A program made the position numbers and the translations under genes. This document shows positions 16,035 to 25,140 of a stretch of 64,000 nt of DNA, piece after piece. This DNA is from a virus: positions 1-64,000 of IMG/VR virus record IMGVR_UViG_3300044675_005584. One strand, 5' to 3'. The notes below the pieces were generated by a model, which was not told the origin of the DNA, did no database searches, and saw only the letters and a list, made by a program, of their open reading frames with translations. Numbering within the stretch: position 1 is the first letter of the stretch; the number at the start of each line of letters is the position of its first letter.

Positions 16035-17583
16035 CACTGAAAGTGTACTGGTCAAAGCACCATACCGTCGCACAGTATTCACGGAACAGCAATTGGCCGA
16101 GTTTATCGCCTGTGCTGATCCTGAGACTGGTCCAGAGTATTTCATGGATAACTTCTTTCATATACAACATCCTACTCGAGGAAAAATGTTGTATCATCCG
16201 TTTGAATATCAAAAACGCCTGATCCACACCTATCACAACTACAGATTCAGCATCAGCATGATGCCCAGGCAAACTGGTAAAAGTACCAGTGCTGCTGGGT
16301 ACCTGTTATGGATGGCCATGTTTCACCCAGATTCAACCATCCTGATCGCCGCACACAAGTACACTGGCTCACAGGAGATCATGCAACGTATCCGTTATGC
16401 TTATGAACTGTGCCCAGATCATATTAGAGCTGGAGTGACCAGCTACAACAAAGGTAACCTAGACTTTGAAAACGGATCAAGAATAGTATCAACTACCACA
16501 ACTGAAAACACTGGCCGGGGTATGAGTATATCACTCTTGTACTGTGACGAGTTTGCGTTTGTGCGACCCACTATAGCTAAAGAATTTTGGACATCCATAA
16601 GCCCTACCTTGGCAACTGGTGGTAAGGCAATTATTACAAGTACACCAAACAGTGATGAAGATCAATTTGCCCTGCTTTGGAAGGGTGCTAACAAGTGTGA
16701 AGATAGCTATGGTAATCCTACAGAAATGGGCGTGAATGGATTCCGAGCATATCGCAGTTACTGGAATGAACATCCTGATCGTGATGAGACCTGGGCCTCG
16801 GAACAACGGGCACAACTGGGCGACGATCGATTCAGACGTGAAATGGGCTGTGAATTTTTAATCTTTGATGAGACCTTGATTGCACCAGCCAAACTGGTTG
16901 AAATGACTGGCTCAGAACCCACTCACATGATGGGACAGGTACGCTGGTATCAAACACCCAAGAAAGATAGAATCTACACAGTTGCTCTAGATCCCAGTCT
17001 GGGCACCGGCGGAGACAATGCAGCCATACAGGTATTTGAAGCCAACACCACCGAACAGATTGCTGAATGGAAACACAATCGCACACCTATACCCGAACAG
17101 ATCCGGTTGTTGGCGTCTATATGTAATCACCTAAACGAAACTGTACAAAATCCAGAAAGCATATACTACAGCGTGGAAAACAATACCATTGGTGAAGCGG
17201 CCTTGATCAGTATAAATCAGTATGGCGAAGAAAATATCAAAGGATACTTTTTGTCCGACCGAAGCAATAACAGTTACCGGAAAGGGTTTAACACCACAAA
17301 CAAGAGCAAACTCACTGCCTGTAGCAAGTTAAAAACTCTGATTGAAACGGGCAAAATGAAAGTACGCAGTAGATCTTTGATCAGCGAGCTCAAAACCTTT
17401 GTAGCAAGTGGACTGGGATATGCAGCCAAAGTGGGCGAATCAGATGATTTGGTCATGAGTACAATCCTGGCAGTAAGAATGATGCAACAGTTACAGGGCT
17501 ATCACCCAGAAATGGACAAACAGTTGCGAGATTTTGCTGATACCTACATACCTCCTATGCCGTTCATAGCAACCATGCGCTAA
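16018..17583 (+). CDS. 17: Terminase large subunit (gp17-like)
   Basis: 521 aa; T4 gp17 is 610 aa. The N-terminal ATPase has Walker A PRQTGKST (83-90), Walker B ISLLYCDE (171-178) and coupling motif ITSTPN (206-211). The C-terminal RNase H-like nuclease has VALDPS with Asp325, SVENN with Glu387 and a late SDD. It powers DNA translocation into the prohead and cuts the concatemer. It lies apart from the small subunit candidate, with mobile and accessory genes between. Confidence 0.95.
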   Translation: MPTPNNTESVLVKAPYRRTVFTEQQLAEFIACADPETGPEYFMDNFFHIQHPTRGKMLYHPFEYQKRLIHTYHNYRFSISMMPRQTGKSTSAAGYLLWMAMFHPDSTILIAAHKYTGSQEIMQRIRYAYELCPDHIRAGVTSYNKGNLDFENGSRIVSTTTTENTGRGMSISLLYCDEFAFVRPTIAKEFWTSISPTLATGGKAIITSTPNSDEDQFALLWKGANKCEDSYGNPTEMGVNGFRAYRSYWNEHPDRDETWASEQRAQLGDDRFRREMGCEFLIFDETLIAPAKLVEMTGSEPTHMMGQVRWYQTPKKDRIYTVALDPSLGTGGDNAAIQVFEANTTEQIAEWKHNRTPIPEQIRLLASICNHLNETVQNPESIYYSVENNTIGEAALISINQYGEENIKGYFLSDRSNNSYRKGFNTTNKSKLTACSKLKTLIETGKMKVRSRSLISELKTFVASGLGYAAKVGESDDLVMSTILAVRMMQQLQGYHPEMDKQLRDFADTYIPPMPFIATMR

Positions 17584-17593
17584 ATACAACACC

Positions 17594-19954
17594 ATGGCAA
17601 AAGAAACCACAGAAAAGAAACTCTACGATCTACTAGCAACCAGAGATTACGAAAACTTCCAGGCCCTAGATAGTCGCACTGGAAAAGTACCCACCAACCC
17701 ACAAACCGGTGCGCAAGATGTCAGCCAGGCTGATATGTTTGTGTTTGACTGGAGTAGCAGCCGCGGCAAACATTATGGCACCGCAGTTATATTGCTAACT
17801 CCTCAACACGAACTAGAACTGTACTTTGGTGACAACCTGGGCAAGACCATGGAAGATCCCGACGACAAAAACGAATGGTTTGCGTTCATGGAGCAACTGA
17901 GACATTTTGCCACAAGAACAAACTTCAACGGATTTAGACCCTTGAACATCAATCAGCTTAGACACAGCCTACAAGGCCAGGCTGCAATCAAGGAAGGCCT
18001 ATTTGAAAGCTGGCAAGGTCGTAAAAACATGAGCTGGAGTGCTGGTCCTACAGAAGCTAGATTAATGATCAAACACAAACGTAACCTGGACGAAACAGAT
18101 GCTAGACATTTGTATATTGAAAGCCTGTTTATTGAAACAGCCGAAGGTGAGCGTTACAAATTACCATTTAACAAACTGACAGGTGGCCGTGCCATGCTGG
18201 AGCATGTGCGCCAAGGTGGCAGACCCTACGACATCCGTGGACAGCATATAACTGACATAGTAGAAGAACTCAACGTGCTGGGTCGCTTTGAACGAAGTGT
18301 TGCCAGAGAAACTGTACTAGAAGGCGATACTGCCCAGTTGGTATCAGAAGCCGCTGTGTATCGCAAAACGCTAAAAGAAAATCTTAAAAGACTAGGAACC
18401 GGTCGTGGATATGCCACTTACTTTGAATCATGGAATCCGGTAGAACTGACCGAACAGGATGTGGTGATTGAAAGTTTAAAACACATGTTTGTCAAACAGA
18501 CATTAGACGCAAGGATTGAGCAGGCACTGCCCGTGTTAGCTCGTATACAACAACAAGGAAACGCTATGAAAGAAGCTAACATATTTGAAGCCTGGGCTGA
18601 ACGCCTGGTAGAAGGAACCTGGAGCACTCCAGATTCTCCAGAAGCCCAACAAAAATTATTGGACTTGATGAGTAAGGAATTGCCAGTGGGTGCTGATGCT
18701 ACCAACGCCACTGAGCAGTTGTATGACTTGTTGGGCGATGACAAATTGTTTGATTTACTAGAATCTTTAGCCCAACAAGATCCCAATGCTGACTGCCGTC
18801 AGGTGATACTGGACCGCATGCAAGAACTCAGCGACAATCCTGATGTGCGTGAGGTGCTTGAACAGTTGAACATTGATGCTGATGCCACAATGAATCCTCC
18901 AGAAAGCATGCCTGCTGATCTAGGTGACGAGGAACAAGCCATGGCTGAAGGATCAGATCACAGCCTTAAAAAAGTTTTTGATCGATATGCCAGACATCTT
19001 CCAGCTTCACGTGGTGATACTTCCGATGTCGATCAAATGATGCGTAGTAGTAAAATTTTGAAAGATATTACAAAATACGTAAGAGATAACTACGGCGAAG
19101 ATGCGGTAGACAACATGGAACGTTACGCCAATCGGCAACCTGGCGTGACTGAAGATGCAGTCAGATCTCTACGCAGAGCCGCTGGCCTAACCGAAGGTCG
19201 CATGCTGGACGAAGATAAATCAAAACTTGATCATATCCTGGATCGTTTCAAATATGAAGTTCGCAACTTTGAACAAGGTGGCGATTTAGACGACGATTTA
19301 TATGATGCCTTGTTTGACTACTATATGGACACTGGTGACATGCCGTATGGCACAGCCAAGGCACGTGATGGCGATCCATATGAATGGGTAGCACAGAACC
19401 TAGAAAGCCATTTACGTGGCGGTGGTATCATTGGTGGTGTTCCTGATGAAGACTACGGTCTTGAGCGTGAAAGTGCAGGCGACTATGCACCAGAAGAAAT
19501 CCGTTCCGCACACAGCGTGGATGGTGGCATGGACAATTCAATCTTGTACGATGACTCCACTTGTAACATGACCGAAGCTGGTGAAGCATGTCCAGTACAC
19601 GGTGTCCAAGAGTGCTGGGGATCTATGGCCAATGAAGGAGAATTGGGCACAGCCGTTGGTGCTGGCCTTGGAGGCACATTTGGTGGACTTCCTGGGGCTG
19701 CTATCGGTGGTACAGCCGGGCACCTTTTAACCAAAGACGAAACTGACGAAGGCACCAATTCGGATAACATAAAAAATTCAGCAGTTGGTGGACTTGCATG
19801 GGGAGCTGGAGCCACAGCCGCACAGGCCGCACTCAGTGCATTGGAAGAAAAATCACCCTTAGCTGGCCAGTATGGTCACTCGGGCAAGATGAAGGAAGTG
19901 GATAAAGACACCAGTTTCTTGGATCGCCTAAAAACACTTTCTGGAATGAAATAG
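17594..19954 (+). CDS. Large virion-associated protein of unknown function
   Basis: 786 aa, 10 nt after the terminase. The N-terminal domain (FDWSSSRGKHYGTAVILLTPQHELELYFGD...) looks globular. The acidic C-terminal half contains helical segments, a Cys pair region (CNMTEAGEACPVHGVQEC), and a glycine zipper near 680-715 (GTAVGAGLGGTFGGLPGAAIGGTAGHLL). The pattern (L/I/Y)FE(S/A)W occurs three times (GLFESW, TYFESW, NIFEAW) and could be recognition or cleavage sites of the prohead protease. Not recognised as a named family; head or injected protein by inference. Confidence 0.6.
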   Translation: MAKETTEKKLYDLLATRDYENFQALDSRTGKVPTNPQTGAQDVSQADMFVFDWSSSRGKHYGTAVILLTPQHELELYFGDNLGKTMEDPDDKNEWFAFMEQLRHFATRTNFNGFRPLNINQLRHSLQGQAAIKEGLFESWQGRKNMSWSAGPTEARLMIKHKRNLDETDARHLYIESLFIETAEGERYKLPFNKLTGGRAMLEHVRQGGRPYDIRGQHITDIVEELNVLGRFERSVARETVLEGDTAQLVSEAAVYRKTLKENLKRLGTGRGYATYFESWNPVELTEQDVVIESLKHMFVKQTLDARIEQALPVLARIQQQGNAMKEANIFEAWAERLVEGTWSTPDSPEAQQKLLDLMSKELPVGADATNATEQLYDLLGDDKLFDLLESLAQQDPNADCRQVILDRMQELSDNPDVREVLEQLNIDADATMNPPESMPADLGDEEQAMAEGSDHSLKKVFDRYARHLPASRGDTSDVDQMMRSSKILKDITKYVRDNYGEDAVDNMERYANRQPGVTEDAVRSLRRAAGLTEGRMLDEDKSKLDHILDRFKYEVRNFEQGGDLDDDLYDALFDYYMDTGDMPYGTAKARDGDPYEWVAQNLESHLRGGGIIGGVPDEDYGLERESAGDYAPEEIRSAHSVDGGMDNSILYDDSTCNMTEAGEACPVHGVQECWGSMANEGELGTAVGAGLGGTFGGLPGAAIGGTAGHLLTKDETDEGTNSDNIKNSAVGGLAWGAGATAAQAALSALEEKSPLAGQYGHSGKMKEVDKDTSFLDRLKTLSGMK

Positions 19955-19955
19955 T

Positions 19956-19963
19956 CATAAATA
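19956..19963 (+). promoter_or_regulatory. Late promoter-like box (CATAAATA) upstream of gp32
   Basis: CATAAATA begins 2 nt after the preceding stop, at the head of the gp32 leader. Together with the sigma70-type promoter that follows, it would allow both early and late transcription of the ssDNA-binding protein gene. Confidence 0.45.
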
Positions 19964-19966
19964 CTC

Positions 19967-19995
19967 TTGCAATAAAAAGTAGTGCATGCTATAAT
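19967..19995 (+). promoter_or_regulatory. Sigma70-type promoter for gp32
   Basis: TTGCAA (19967-19972), 17-nt spacer, TATAAT (19990-19995) with a TG extended -10. A second TATAAT lies at 20073-20078 behind TGTG, with a poorer -35 (TAGCAA, 17 nt). The leader to the ATG at 20149 is over 140 nt. Confidence 0.65.
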
Positions 19996-20011
19996 AACAC
20001 ATGCGCCCGAC

Positions 20012-20143
20012 AGGCAACCCAAATAAAAAAAGTAATTTAACCAGTTTTGTAGCAAACACAATCAGTGATGTGTATAATAACACTGTAGGCAACCATTTAA
20101 GGCAACTTAAATCAATCATATTAAATCAACTCGGAAAGGCAAC
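20012..20143 (+). repeat. Four AGGCAAC repeats in the gp32 mRNA leader
   Basis: AGGCAAC occurs at 20012, 20087, 20100 and 20137; the last copy contains the ribosome-binding site 5 nt before the ATG. T4 gp32 is known to repress its own translation by binding its leader, so these repeats are candidate operator elements. Confidence 0.6.
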
Positions 20144-20148
20144 ATAAT

Positions 20149-21129
20149 ATGGCATCCTTAGCAGAAATCAGAGCAAGACTAGCAGCATCAGAAAACAAAC
20201 CAGGCAGTGGTGGATCCGGCGGCGATGGATCAATTTATCCACACTGGAACATGGAAGAAGGTCAGTCGGCCACACTACGCTTCCTACCAGACGGCAACAC
20301 TAAAAACACATTCTTTTGGGCAGAACGGGCCATGATCCGATTGCCATTCAATGGCGTCAAAGGTGAGATGGAATCCAAACAAGTTTTTGTACAAGTACCT
20401 TGCGTGGAAATGTGGGGAGACACTTGTCCAGTACTTACCGAAGTAAGAACCTGGTTCAAGGACAAGAGCCTGGAAGATATGGGTCGTAAGTATTGGAAGA
20501 AACGCAGTTACATTTTCCAAGGCTTTGTGCGTGAGAATCCCTTGCACGATGACAAGACACCGGCCAACCCAATCCGTAGATTTATCATTGGTCCTCAGAT
20601 CTTTACCATTATCAAAGGTGCCTTGATGGATCCAGAATTAGAAGAATTGCCAACAGACCTGTTGCGTGGCCTGGACTTCCGTATTACCAAAGGCGCCAAA
20701 GGTGGCTTTGCTGACTACAACAGCAGTAAGTGGAGCAGAAAAGAAAGTGCCTTGACTGAAGTGGAACAGGCGGCCATTGCTGAACACGGCTTGTATGATC
20801 TTGGATCGTTCTTGCCCAAGAAGCCAACTGACGTTGAACTCAAGATTGTCAAAGAAATGTTTGAAGCAAGTGTTGATGGTCAGAGTTATGACACCGAGCG
20901 TTGGGGTACTTACTTCAGACCAGCAGGTGTATCTGCTCCAGCAGGCGCAACTCCAGCAGTGGAAACTGATGAAGATGCTCCGGCACCAGTGGCTAAACCA
21001 GCACCGGTTGCGACCAGCAACTTTGATGACGATGAACCAGCAGTGGCCACAGCACCAGTTGCGGCAAAAGCATCCACAGACAAGGCTCAAGATATCTTGG
21101 CCATGATCCGTAGCCGTCAAAAAGCGTAA
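20149..21129 (+). CDS. 32: Single-stranded DNA-binding protein (gp32-like)
   Basis: 326 aa; T4 gp32 is 301 aa. Layout matches gp32: N-terminal cooperativity segment (SLAEIRARLAAS), OB-fold core (IYPHWNMEEGQSATLRFLPDGN...FFWAER...), and an acidic, flexible C-terminal tail (ETDEDAPAP...DDDEPAVA) ending in a short basic helix. Only two closely spaced Cys (VPCVEMWGDTCPV) are visible in the zinc-ribbon region, fewer than in T4. It coats ssDNA in replication and recombination; uvsX follows. Confidence 0.92.
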   Translation: MASLAEIRARLAASENKPGSGGSGGDGSIYPHWNMEEGQSATLRFLPDGNTKNTFFWAERAMIRLPFNGVKGEMESKQVFVQVPCVEMWGDTCPVLTEVRTWFKDKSLEDMGRKYWKKRSYIFQGFVRENPLHDDKTPANPIRRFIIGPQIFTIIKGALMDPELEELPTDLLRGLDFRITKGAKGGFADYNSSKWSRKESALTEVEQAAIAEHGLYDLGSFLPKKPTDVELKIVKEMFEASVDGQSYDTERWGTYFRPAGVSAPAGATPAVETDEDAPAPVAKPAPVATSNFDDDEPAVATAPVAAKASTDKAQDILAMIRSRQKA

Positions 21130-21137
21130 CTTAAAAT

Positions 21138-21162
21138 AGTCCAGGTGCTCTGCATCTGGACT
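21138..21162 (+). terminator. Stem-loop after gp32
   Basis: An 11-bp stem with one G-U pair: AGTCCAGGTGC (21138-21148), loop TCT, GCATCTGGACT (21152-21162). It is not followed by a strong T-run, so it may protect the gp32 mRNA 3' end or attenuate rather than terminate. Confidence 0.6.
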
Positions 21163-21178
21163 TGACTATTATACAAAA

Positions 21179-22087
21179 ATGAAATTTTCTTTGGTGTTCG
21201 ATAACTCCGGCGATATTATACCTTTTGAAGTTCTATACAATCACGAATTGTTTGAGTTTTTTGTAGATAAATCAAACAAAGAAGGACAAAACAGTTTTTC
21301 AAATCGGCAAGTGTTGTTTCGAGATCTTGATAAAAAAATTACACATTTGCATTGGGCTATTTCAAAGATCAATGAAGTGTTGTATTTTTTAACGGGCAAG
21401 TCATTGGATCAACATAACAATTTAGAAAATTATTTGAACCAAGATTTCTTAAATAAGACACATTGTGATTGGGTTTTTTCTCAGGCAAATACTGTTGATA
21501 TTGATAGTCTTAGATTTAGTAACGATTCAAATTTGGCCAGAATTGGTAATCAGTTACATGACATGTATCCAGATCACATACGCATTGTAAAAGTGGCTGC
21601 TGTACTAGAAAAGTTAGGATATATATATCCATATGAAGAAGTAAACATAGGAGTACACAGGTTGGAAAATTCTTTCATCAAAACAAATTTAGAATTCAGT
21701 GCCGACAACAAATGGGAAGTGTTTCCAAATCCATTTCAGGATTCAATGGTTTCTAATAATAACGTAGTAAATTTTTCTTTTGGATACACTTATGTGGGTA
21801 GGCAATACTATAACAAGTTTCTATATTTTGATAATGATTTGAAATACCAAGACCATTACAATTATGAAACCTTGGAATTTTCATTCCAGATAAATTTACA
21901 ACAACCACAGACGATAGCGTACAGTCCTGAATCAGTTGCGTGGGCAGAAAAAAATAATATTCCGTTAATTGCTGAACAATTACCTATAGCCAATATATCA
22001 AATTTGACAGAAAATTTATTTGAGTATAGAAAACTTTTATATCGTAATTCTCGAGATAACAACCGAGCAACGCTTGTTTTAAATTAA
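21179..22087 (+). CDS. AT-rich hypothetical protein between gp32 and uvsX
   Basis: 302 aa, not recognised. Rich in Asn, Phe, Tyr and Leu with clearly lower GC than gp32 and uvsX around it. The start (MKFSLVFDNSGDIIPFEV) resembles that of the unknown protein at 25226 (MKLLFSNNEAIDFHI), so the two may be distant relatives. No signal or membrane helix. Probably an accessory gene inserted into the replication module. Confidence 0.6.
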   Translation: MKFSLVFDNSGDIIPFEVLYNHELFEFFVDKSNKEGQNSFSNRQVLFRDLDKKITHLHWAISKINEVLYFLTGKSLDQHNNLENYLNQDFLNKTHCDWVFSQANTVDIDSLRFSNDSNLARIGNQLHDMYPDHIRIVKVAAVLEKLGYIYPYEEVNIGVHRLENSFIKTNLEFSADNKWEVFPNPFQDSMVSNNNVVNFSFGYTYVGRQYYNKFLYFDNDLKYQDHYNYETLEFSFQINLQQPQTIAYSPESVAWAEKNNIPLIAEQLPIANISNLTENLFEYRKLLYRNSRDNNRATLVLN

Positions 22088-22109
22088 TACACGAAAGAGA
22101 GAATATAAC

Positions 22110-23168
22110 ATGGGAAAACCATTTGACGTAAGTAAATTTAGAAGAGACATCACCAAAAGTATCGATGGTCTCAGTATTGGATTTAATGATCCCACAGACT
22201 GGATCAGCACAGGCAACTTTGCCTTGAACTATTTGATCAGCGGAGACTTCAACAGGGGTATTCCGCTGGGCAAAGTAACTGTGTTTGCTGGCGAGTCAGG
22301 TGCGGGCAAGAGTTACATCTGTTCAGGCAACATAGTCAAGAACGCACAGGATCAGGGCATCTTTGTGATCCTGGTCGATACAGAAAATGCGCTAGACGAA
22401 GATTGGCTCAAGCGATTGAACGTGGACACCAGTGAAGAAAAACTGCTCAAGCTAAACATGAGCATGATTGATGATGTGGCCAAAGCCATTAGCACATTCA
22501 TGAGCGACTACAAGGCCCTGCCAGATGGCGAGCGAATGAAAGTGTTATGGGTAATCGACAGCCTAGGCATGATGCTGACACCCACAGATGTAAATCAATT
22601 TGATGCAGGTGAAATGAAAGGTGACCTGGGTCGTAAGCCTAAAGCACTCACAGCCCTGGTGCGTAACTGTGTCAACATGTTTGGTAGTTACAATGTTGGA
22701 TTAGTGTGCACCAACCATACCTATGCCAGTCAAGACATGTTTGATCCAGATGACAAGATATCAGGCGGACAAGGATTTATCTATGCGTCAAGTATTGTAG
22801 TTGCCATGAAGAAAATGAAACTCAAAGAAGACGAAGATGGCAACAAGATCTCCGAAGTCATGGGTATCCGTGCCGGTTGTAAGGTAATGAAAACACGTTA
22901 TGCCAAGCCGTTTGAAGGCATGCAGGTCAAGATTCCATACGAAACAGGAATGAATCCTTACTCAGGCCTAACTGACTTGGCCGAGAAAAAAGGCCTGTTA
23001 AAGAAAGATGGTAATAGACTGATGTTTGTTACTAGCGATGGCGAAATCATCAAACAGTTCCGCAAGGCCTGGGAATCAAACGAAGCTGGCTGTCTCGACA
23101 AGGTCATGGCAGACTTTGTAAATCAGAAAGAAACGGTAAGTACAGAAGAAACTGCAACGGAGGAATAA
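22110..23168 (+). CDS. uvsX: UvsX recombinase (RecA family)
   Basis: 352 aa; T4 UvsX is 391 aa. Walker A GESGAGKS at 61-68, VILVDTENALDEDW, Walker B VLWVIDSLGMM, and the VGLVCTNHTYAS and DKISGGQGFIYASSIVV motifs typical of UvsX. It forms filaments on ssDNA with gp32 and UvsY and drives recombination-dependent replication. An acidic protein and a UvsY-like gene follow within a few bases. Confidence 0.95.
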   Translation: MGKPFDVSKFRRDITKSIDGLSIGFNDPTDWISTGNFALNYLISGDFNRGIPLGKVTVFAGESGAGKSYICSGNIVKNAQDQGIFVILVDTENALDEDWLKRLNVDTSEEKLLKLNMSMIDDVAKAISTFMSDYKALPDGERMKVLWVIDSLGMMLTPTDVNQFDAGEMKGDLGRKPKALTALVRNCVNMFGSYNVGLVCTNHTYASQDMFDPDDKISGGQGFIYASSIVVAMKKMKLKEDEDGNKISEVMGIRAGCKVMKTRYAKPFEGMQVKIPYETGMNPYSGLTDLAEKKGLLKKDGNRLMFVTSDGEIIKQFRKAWESNEAGCLDKVMADFVNQKETVSTEETATEE

Positions 23169-23170
23169 CA

Positions 23171-23431
23171 ATGAGCATTGAACTAAGTCGAGAAATTTGG
23201 AGTGAATTAAAACGCTATATCAACACAGTTGATCGTGATGAAGCTGCTGAGACACTAGTAGCTGTGTTAATTGACAACGATGGTGCCGCAGACGAAATTA
23301 AATCGGTCTTCAAGACTGATCCAGACATCAAACGTGCCTTGGCCAGTTATCTCAAAGATCATGCTGATGACGAAGATGATGACGAGGATCTACACGACGA
23401 TGAGGATGATCCATACAGCGATCAGTACTGA
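23171..23431 (+). CDS. Small acidic protein downstream of uvsX
   Basis: 86 aa with a GGAGG ribosome-binding site overlapping the uvsX end. The N-terminal 60 residues are helical; the last 25 are almost all Asp/Glu (DDEDDDEDLHDDEDDPYSD). Such tails can mimic DNA or compete with the gp32 tail. Function unknown. The stop overlaps the next ATG. Confidence 0.65.
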   Translation: MSIELSREIWSELKRYINTVDRDEAAETLVAVLIDNDGAADEIKSVFKTDPDIKRALASYLKDHADDEDDDEDLHDDEDDPYSDQY

Positions 23432-23883
23432 TGTGGTATAGTCGAGTAGTAGCAGATCTCTCTGCGATTCCTGATTTCATAAGCTATTATGAACAGGAAT
23501 TGCTGTCAGCTAAAAAAGAATGTCATGTGGGCGGCTTGGTTGAAAAAAACATAACCAACTTGCCCGGCATCACTGAACACAGATTTAATCAACTGCAAGA
23601 GATCGAAGCGGTACTGAATCTTCTCAACATACAGTTGAGAAAGATCCGTCGCAAGCACTTCCAAAAGTATCTGGAAGGATATGCCAGGGCATTGACTGCT
23701 CGAGACGCTGAAAAGTATGTGGATGGCGAAGACGAAGTAATTGACTTTGAAACACTAATCAATGAAGTGGCATTGTTACGCAACAAATTCCTGGGCATCA
23801 TCAAGGCATTCGAAAGCAAGAATTTTATGCTAGGGCATGTGGTACGCCTTAGAGCCGCTGGGATGGAAGATATCCAGGTATGA
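23431..23883 (+). CDS. uvsY: UvsY-like recombination mediator (tentative)
   Basis: 150 aa, similar to the 137 aa of T4 UvsY. It is helical and basic, with segments LQEIEAVLNLLNIQLRKIRRKHFQKYLEG and EVALLRNKFLGIIKAFESKNFMLGHVVRLR that fit the UvsY plan of a charged helix and a C-terminal oligomerisation helix. It sits just downstream of uvsX. UvsY loads UvsX onto gp32-coated ssDNA. Assigned from size, composition and neighbours. Confidence 0.5.
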   Translation: MWYSRVVADLSAIPDFISYYEQELLSAKKECHVGGLVEKNITNLPGITEHRFNQLQEIEAVLNLLNIQLRKIRRKHFQKYLEGYARALTARDAEKYVDGEDEVIDFETLINEVALLRNKFLGIIKAFESKNFMLGHVVRLRAAGMEDIQV

Positions 23884-23909
23884 TCGTGTAGTTCAAATTC
23901 AAACAGAAG

Positions 23910-23931
23910 CCCTACTAAGTGGGGTTTTTTT
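23910..23931 (+). terminator. Rho-independent terminator after the uvsX operon
   Basis: CCCTAC (23910-23915), loop TAA, GTGGGG (23919-23924), followed by seven T. The 6-bp stem includes one G-U pair. It separates the uvsX operon from the tandem promoters downstream. Confidence 0.75.
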
Positions 23932-23935
23932 ATGG

Positions 23936-23964
23936 TTGACCCCAAATGCTTTTTAGCTTATAAT
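23936..23964 (+). promoter_or_regulatory. Sigma70-type promoter, first of two before the AAA+ gene
   Basis: TTGACC (23936-23941), 17-nt spacer, TATAAT (23959-23964). It starts right after the terminator. The transcript would include a GAGTGTTG/CAACACTC stem-loop at about 24005-24028. Confidence 0.75.
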
Positions 23965-24004
23965 AGCTTTATGAAATCAAGTGCTGTAGACCTAGCGTTT
24001 ACGG

Positions 24005-24028
24005 AGTGTTGTTTTTATGCAACACTCA
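24005..24028 (+). other. Stem-loop between tandem promoters
   Basis: GAGTGTTG pairs with CAACACTC across an 8-nt loop (TTTTTATG), followed by a run of A. It falls in the leader made from the upstream promoter. A related GTTGTTT/AAAACAAC sequence occurs near 55683, before another member of the same promoter family. Confidence 0.5.
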
Positions 24029-24049
24029 AAAAACAGTAGAATACAGTGG

Positions 24050-24078
24050 TTGACCCAAAATACGCCATTTGTTATAAT
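24050..24078 (+). promoter_or_regulatory. Sigma70-type promoter for the AAA+ ATPase gene
   Basis: TTGACC (24050-24055), 17-nt spacer, TATAAT (24073-24078). The 23 nt from the -10 box (24073-24095) are identical to 55760-55782, downstream of another promoter of the same family. A CAGGAG ribosome-binding site and TTG start follow. Confidence 0.8.
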
Positions 24079-24109
24079 AGTAGTATAGTAACTAAACAGG
24101 AGCAGAAAA

Positions 24110-25129
24110 TTGAGTAAAGTCAATATTAAAAACGGAACATACCGTAACCAACCCGTAAGGGACGTAGCATTTACCCTGGTAAAAGGTTTACAAACCGGTA
24201 CCCGAGGTAGTTTTGTAACAGTGGACAGTGATGGCTATTTTGGTCCAGATCATGATGTAGTCCGCGTCAAGGTAGACAGTATCGAAGATGTAGAGTTTGT
24301 AGGAGGAGACACAGCAACAGCCGTTCCAGTAGTTAAAACAGTCGCTCCAGTGGAGACTGACGACGAAGTAATGGCCCGTATCGGCGAACGCTTCGATATC
24401 TTGGATCAAATGACCAAGGCCACCATTGCTGGCGATGTTAGAGCAATGATCGTGGTTGGGCCTCCTGGAGTAGGCAAGAGTTACGGTGTAGAAAAACAAC
24501 TAGAACAGTCAGGTCTTTTTGACAAGTTAGCTGGACGTAGAATCAAGTATGAAATTATCAAGGGTGCAATGACTCCAATCGGCCTGTACTGTACCTTGTA
24601 CAAGAGTTCGGATCCGTGTAATGTGCTGGTATTTGATGACTGTGATAGTGTATTCCAAGATGACTTGAGCTTGAACATTCTCAAGGCGGCCCTGGATTCA
24701 GGCAAGAAGCGTAGAATCTACTGGAACAGCGATAGTGCCATGCTAAGACGTGAAGGTGTTCCTGACTGTTTTGACTTCAAGGGTGCCTGTATCTTTATCA
24801 CCAACTTGCAGTTCCAGAATCTCAAAAGCAAGAAGCTACAAGACCACTTGGCGGCCTTACAGAGTCGGTGTCACTTTCTTGATCTTACTTTGAACACACA
24901 ACGTGACCGTTTCTTGCGTATCAAACAGATCTTCCGCAAGGGCGACCTGTTCCAGGACTATGATTTTACACCTGAACAAGGTGAAGAGATCTTGGCATTC
25001 ATGGACCAGAACAAGAATCGCCTGAGAGAAATGAGCCTGCGCATGGCACTCAAGATTGCAGACTTGACCAAGGTTAGTGCAACCAACTGGAAGGCACTTG
25101 CGGCATCAACATGTATGAACAATGCATAA
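24110..25129 (+). CDS. AAA+ ATPase
   Basis: 339 aa, TTG start behind AGGAG. Residues 1-85 form a beta-rich N-terminal domain. The AAA+ module has Walker A GPPGVGKS (117-124), Walker B NVLVFDDCDS (171-180) and sensor 1 ACIFITNLQF. Similar single-domain AAA+ proteins in phages act as helicase loaders or remodelers, and some are annotated CobS-like, but the partner is not evident. It has its own strong tandem promoters and is closed by tandem terminators, so it is a single-gene unit. Confidence 0.8.
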   Translation: MSKVNIKNGTYRNQPVRDVAFTLVKGLQTGTRGSFVTVDSDGYFGPDHDVVRVKVDSIEDVEFVGGDTATAVPVVKTVAPVETDDEVMARIGERFDILDQMTKATIAGDVRAMIVVGPPGVGKSYGVEKQLEQSGLFDKLAGRRIKYEIIKGAMTPIGLYCTLYKSSDPCNVLVFDDCDSVFQDDLSLNILKAALDSGKKRRIYWNSDSAMLRREGVPDCFDFKGACIFITNLQFQNLKSKKLQDHLAALQSRCHFLDLTLNTQRDRFLRIKQIFRKGDLFQDYDFTPEQGEEILAFMDQNKNRLREMSLRMALKIADLTKVSATNWKALAASTCMNNA

Positions 25130-25140
25130 ACAGTAGCTCC

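Noticed and set aside
17579-17586. GCTAAATA as a late promoter for the 17594 gene
   Set aside because: It is only 7 nt from the ATG, leaving no room for a leader; the TAA is the terminase stop codon. The same applies to similar boxes at 11715, 32952 and 61881.
23971-24039. 22-codon frame between the tandem promoters
   Set aside because: No ribosome-binding site, and its sequence is better explained by the GAGTGTTG/CAACACTC stem-loop.
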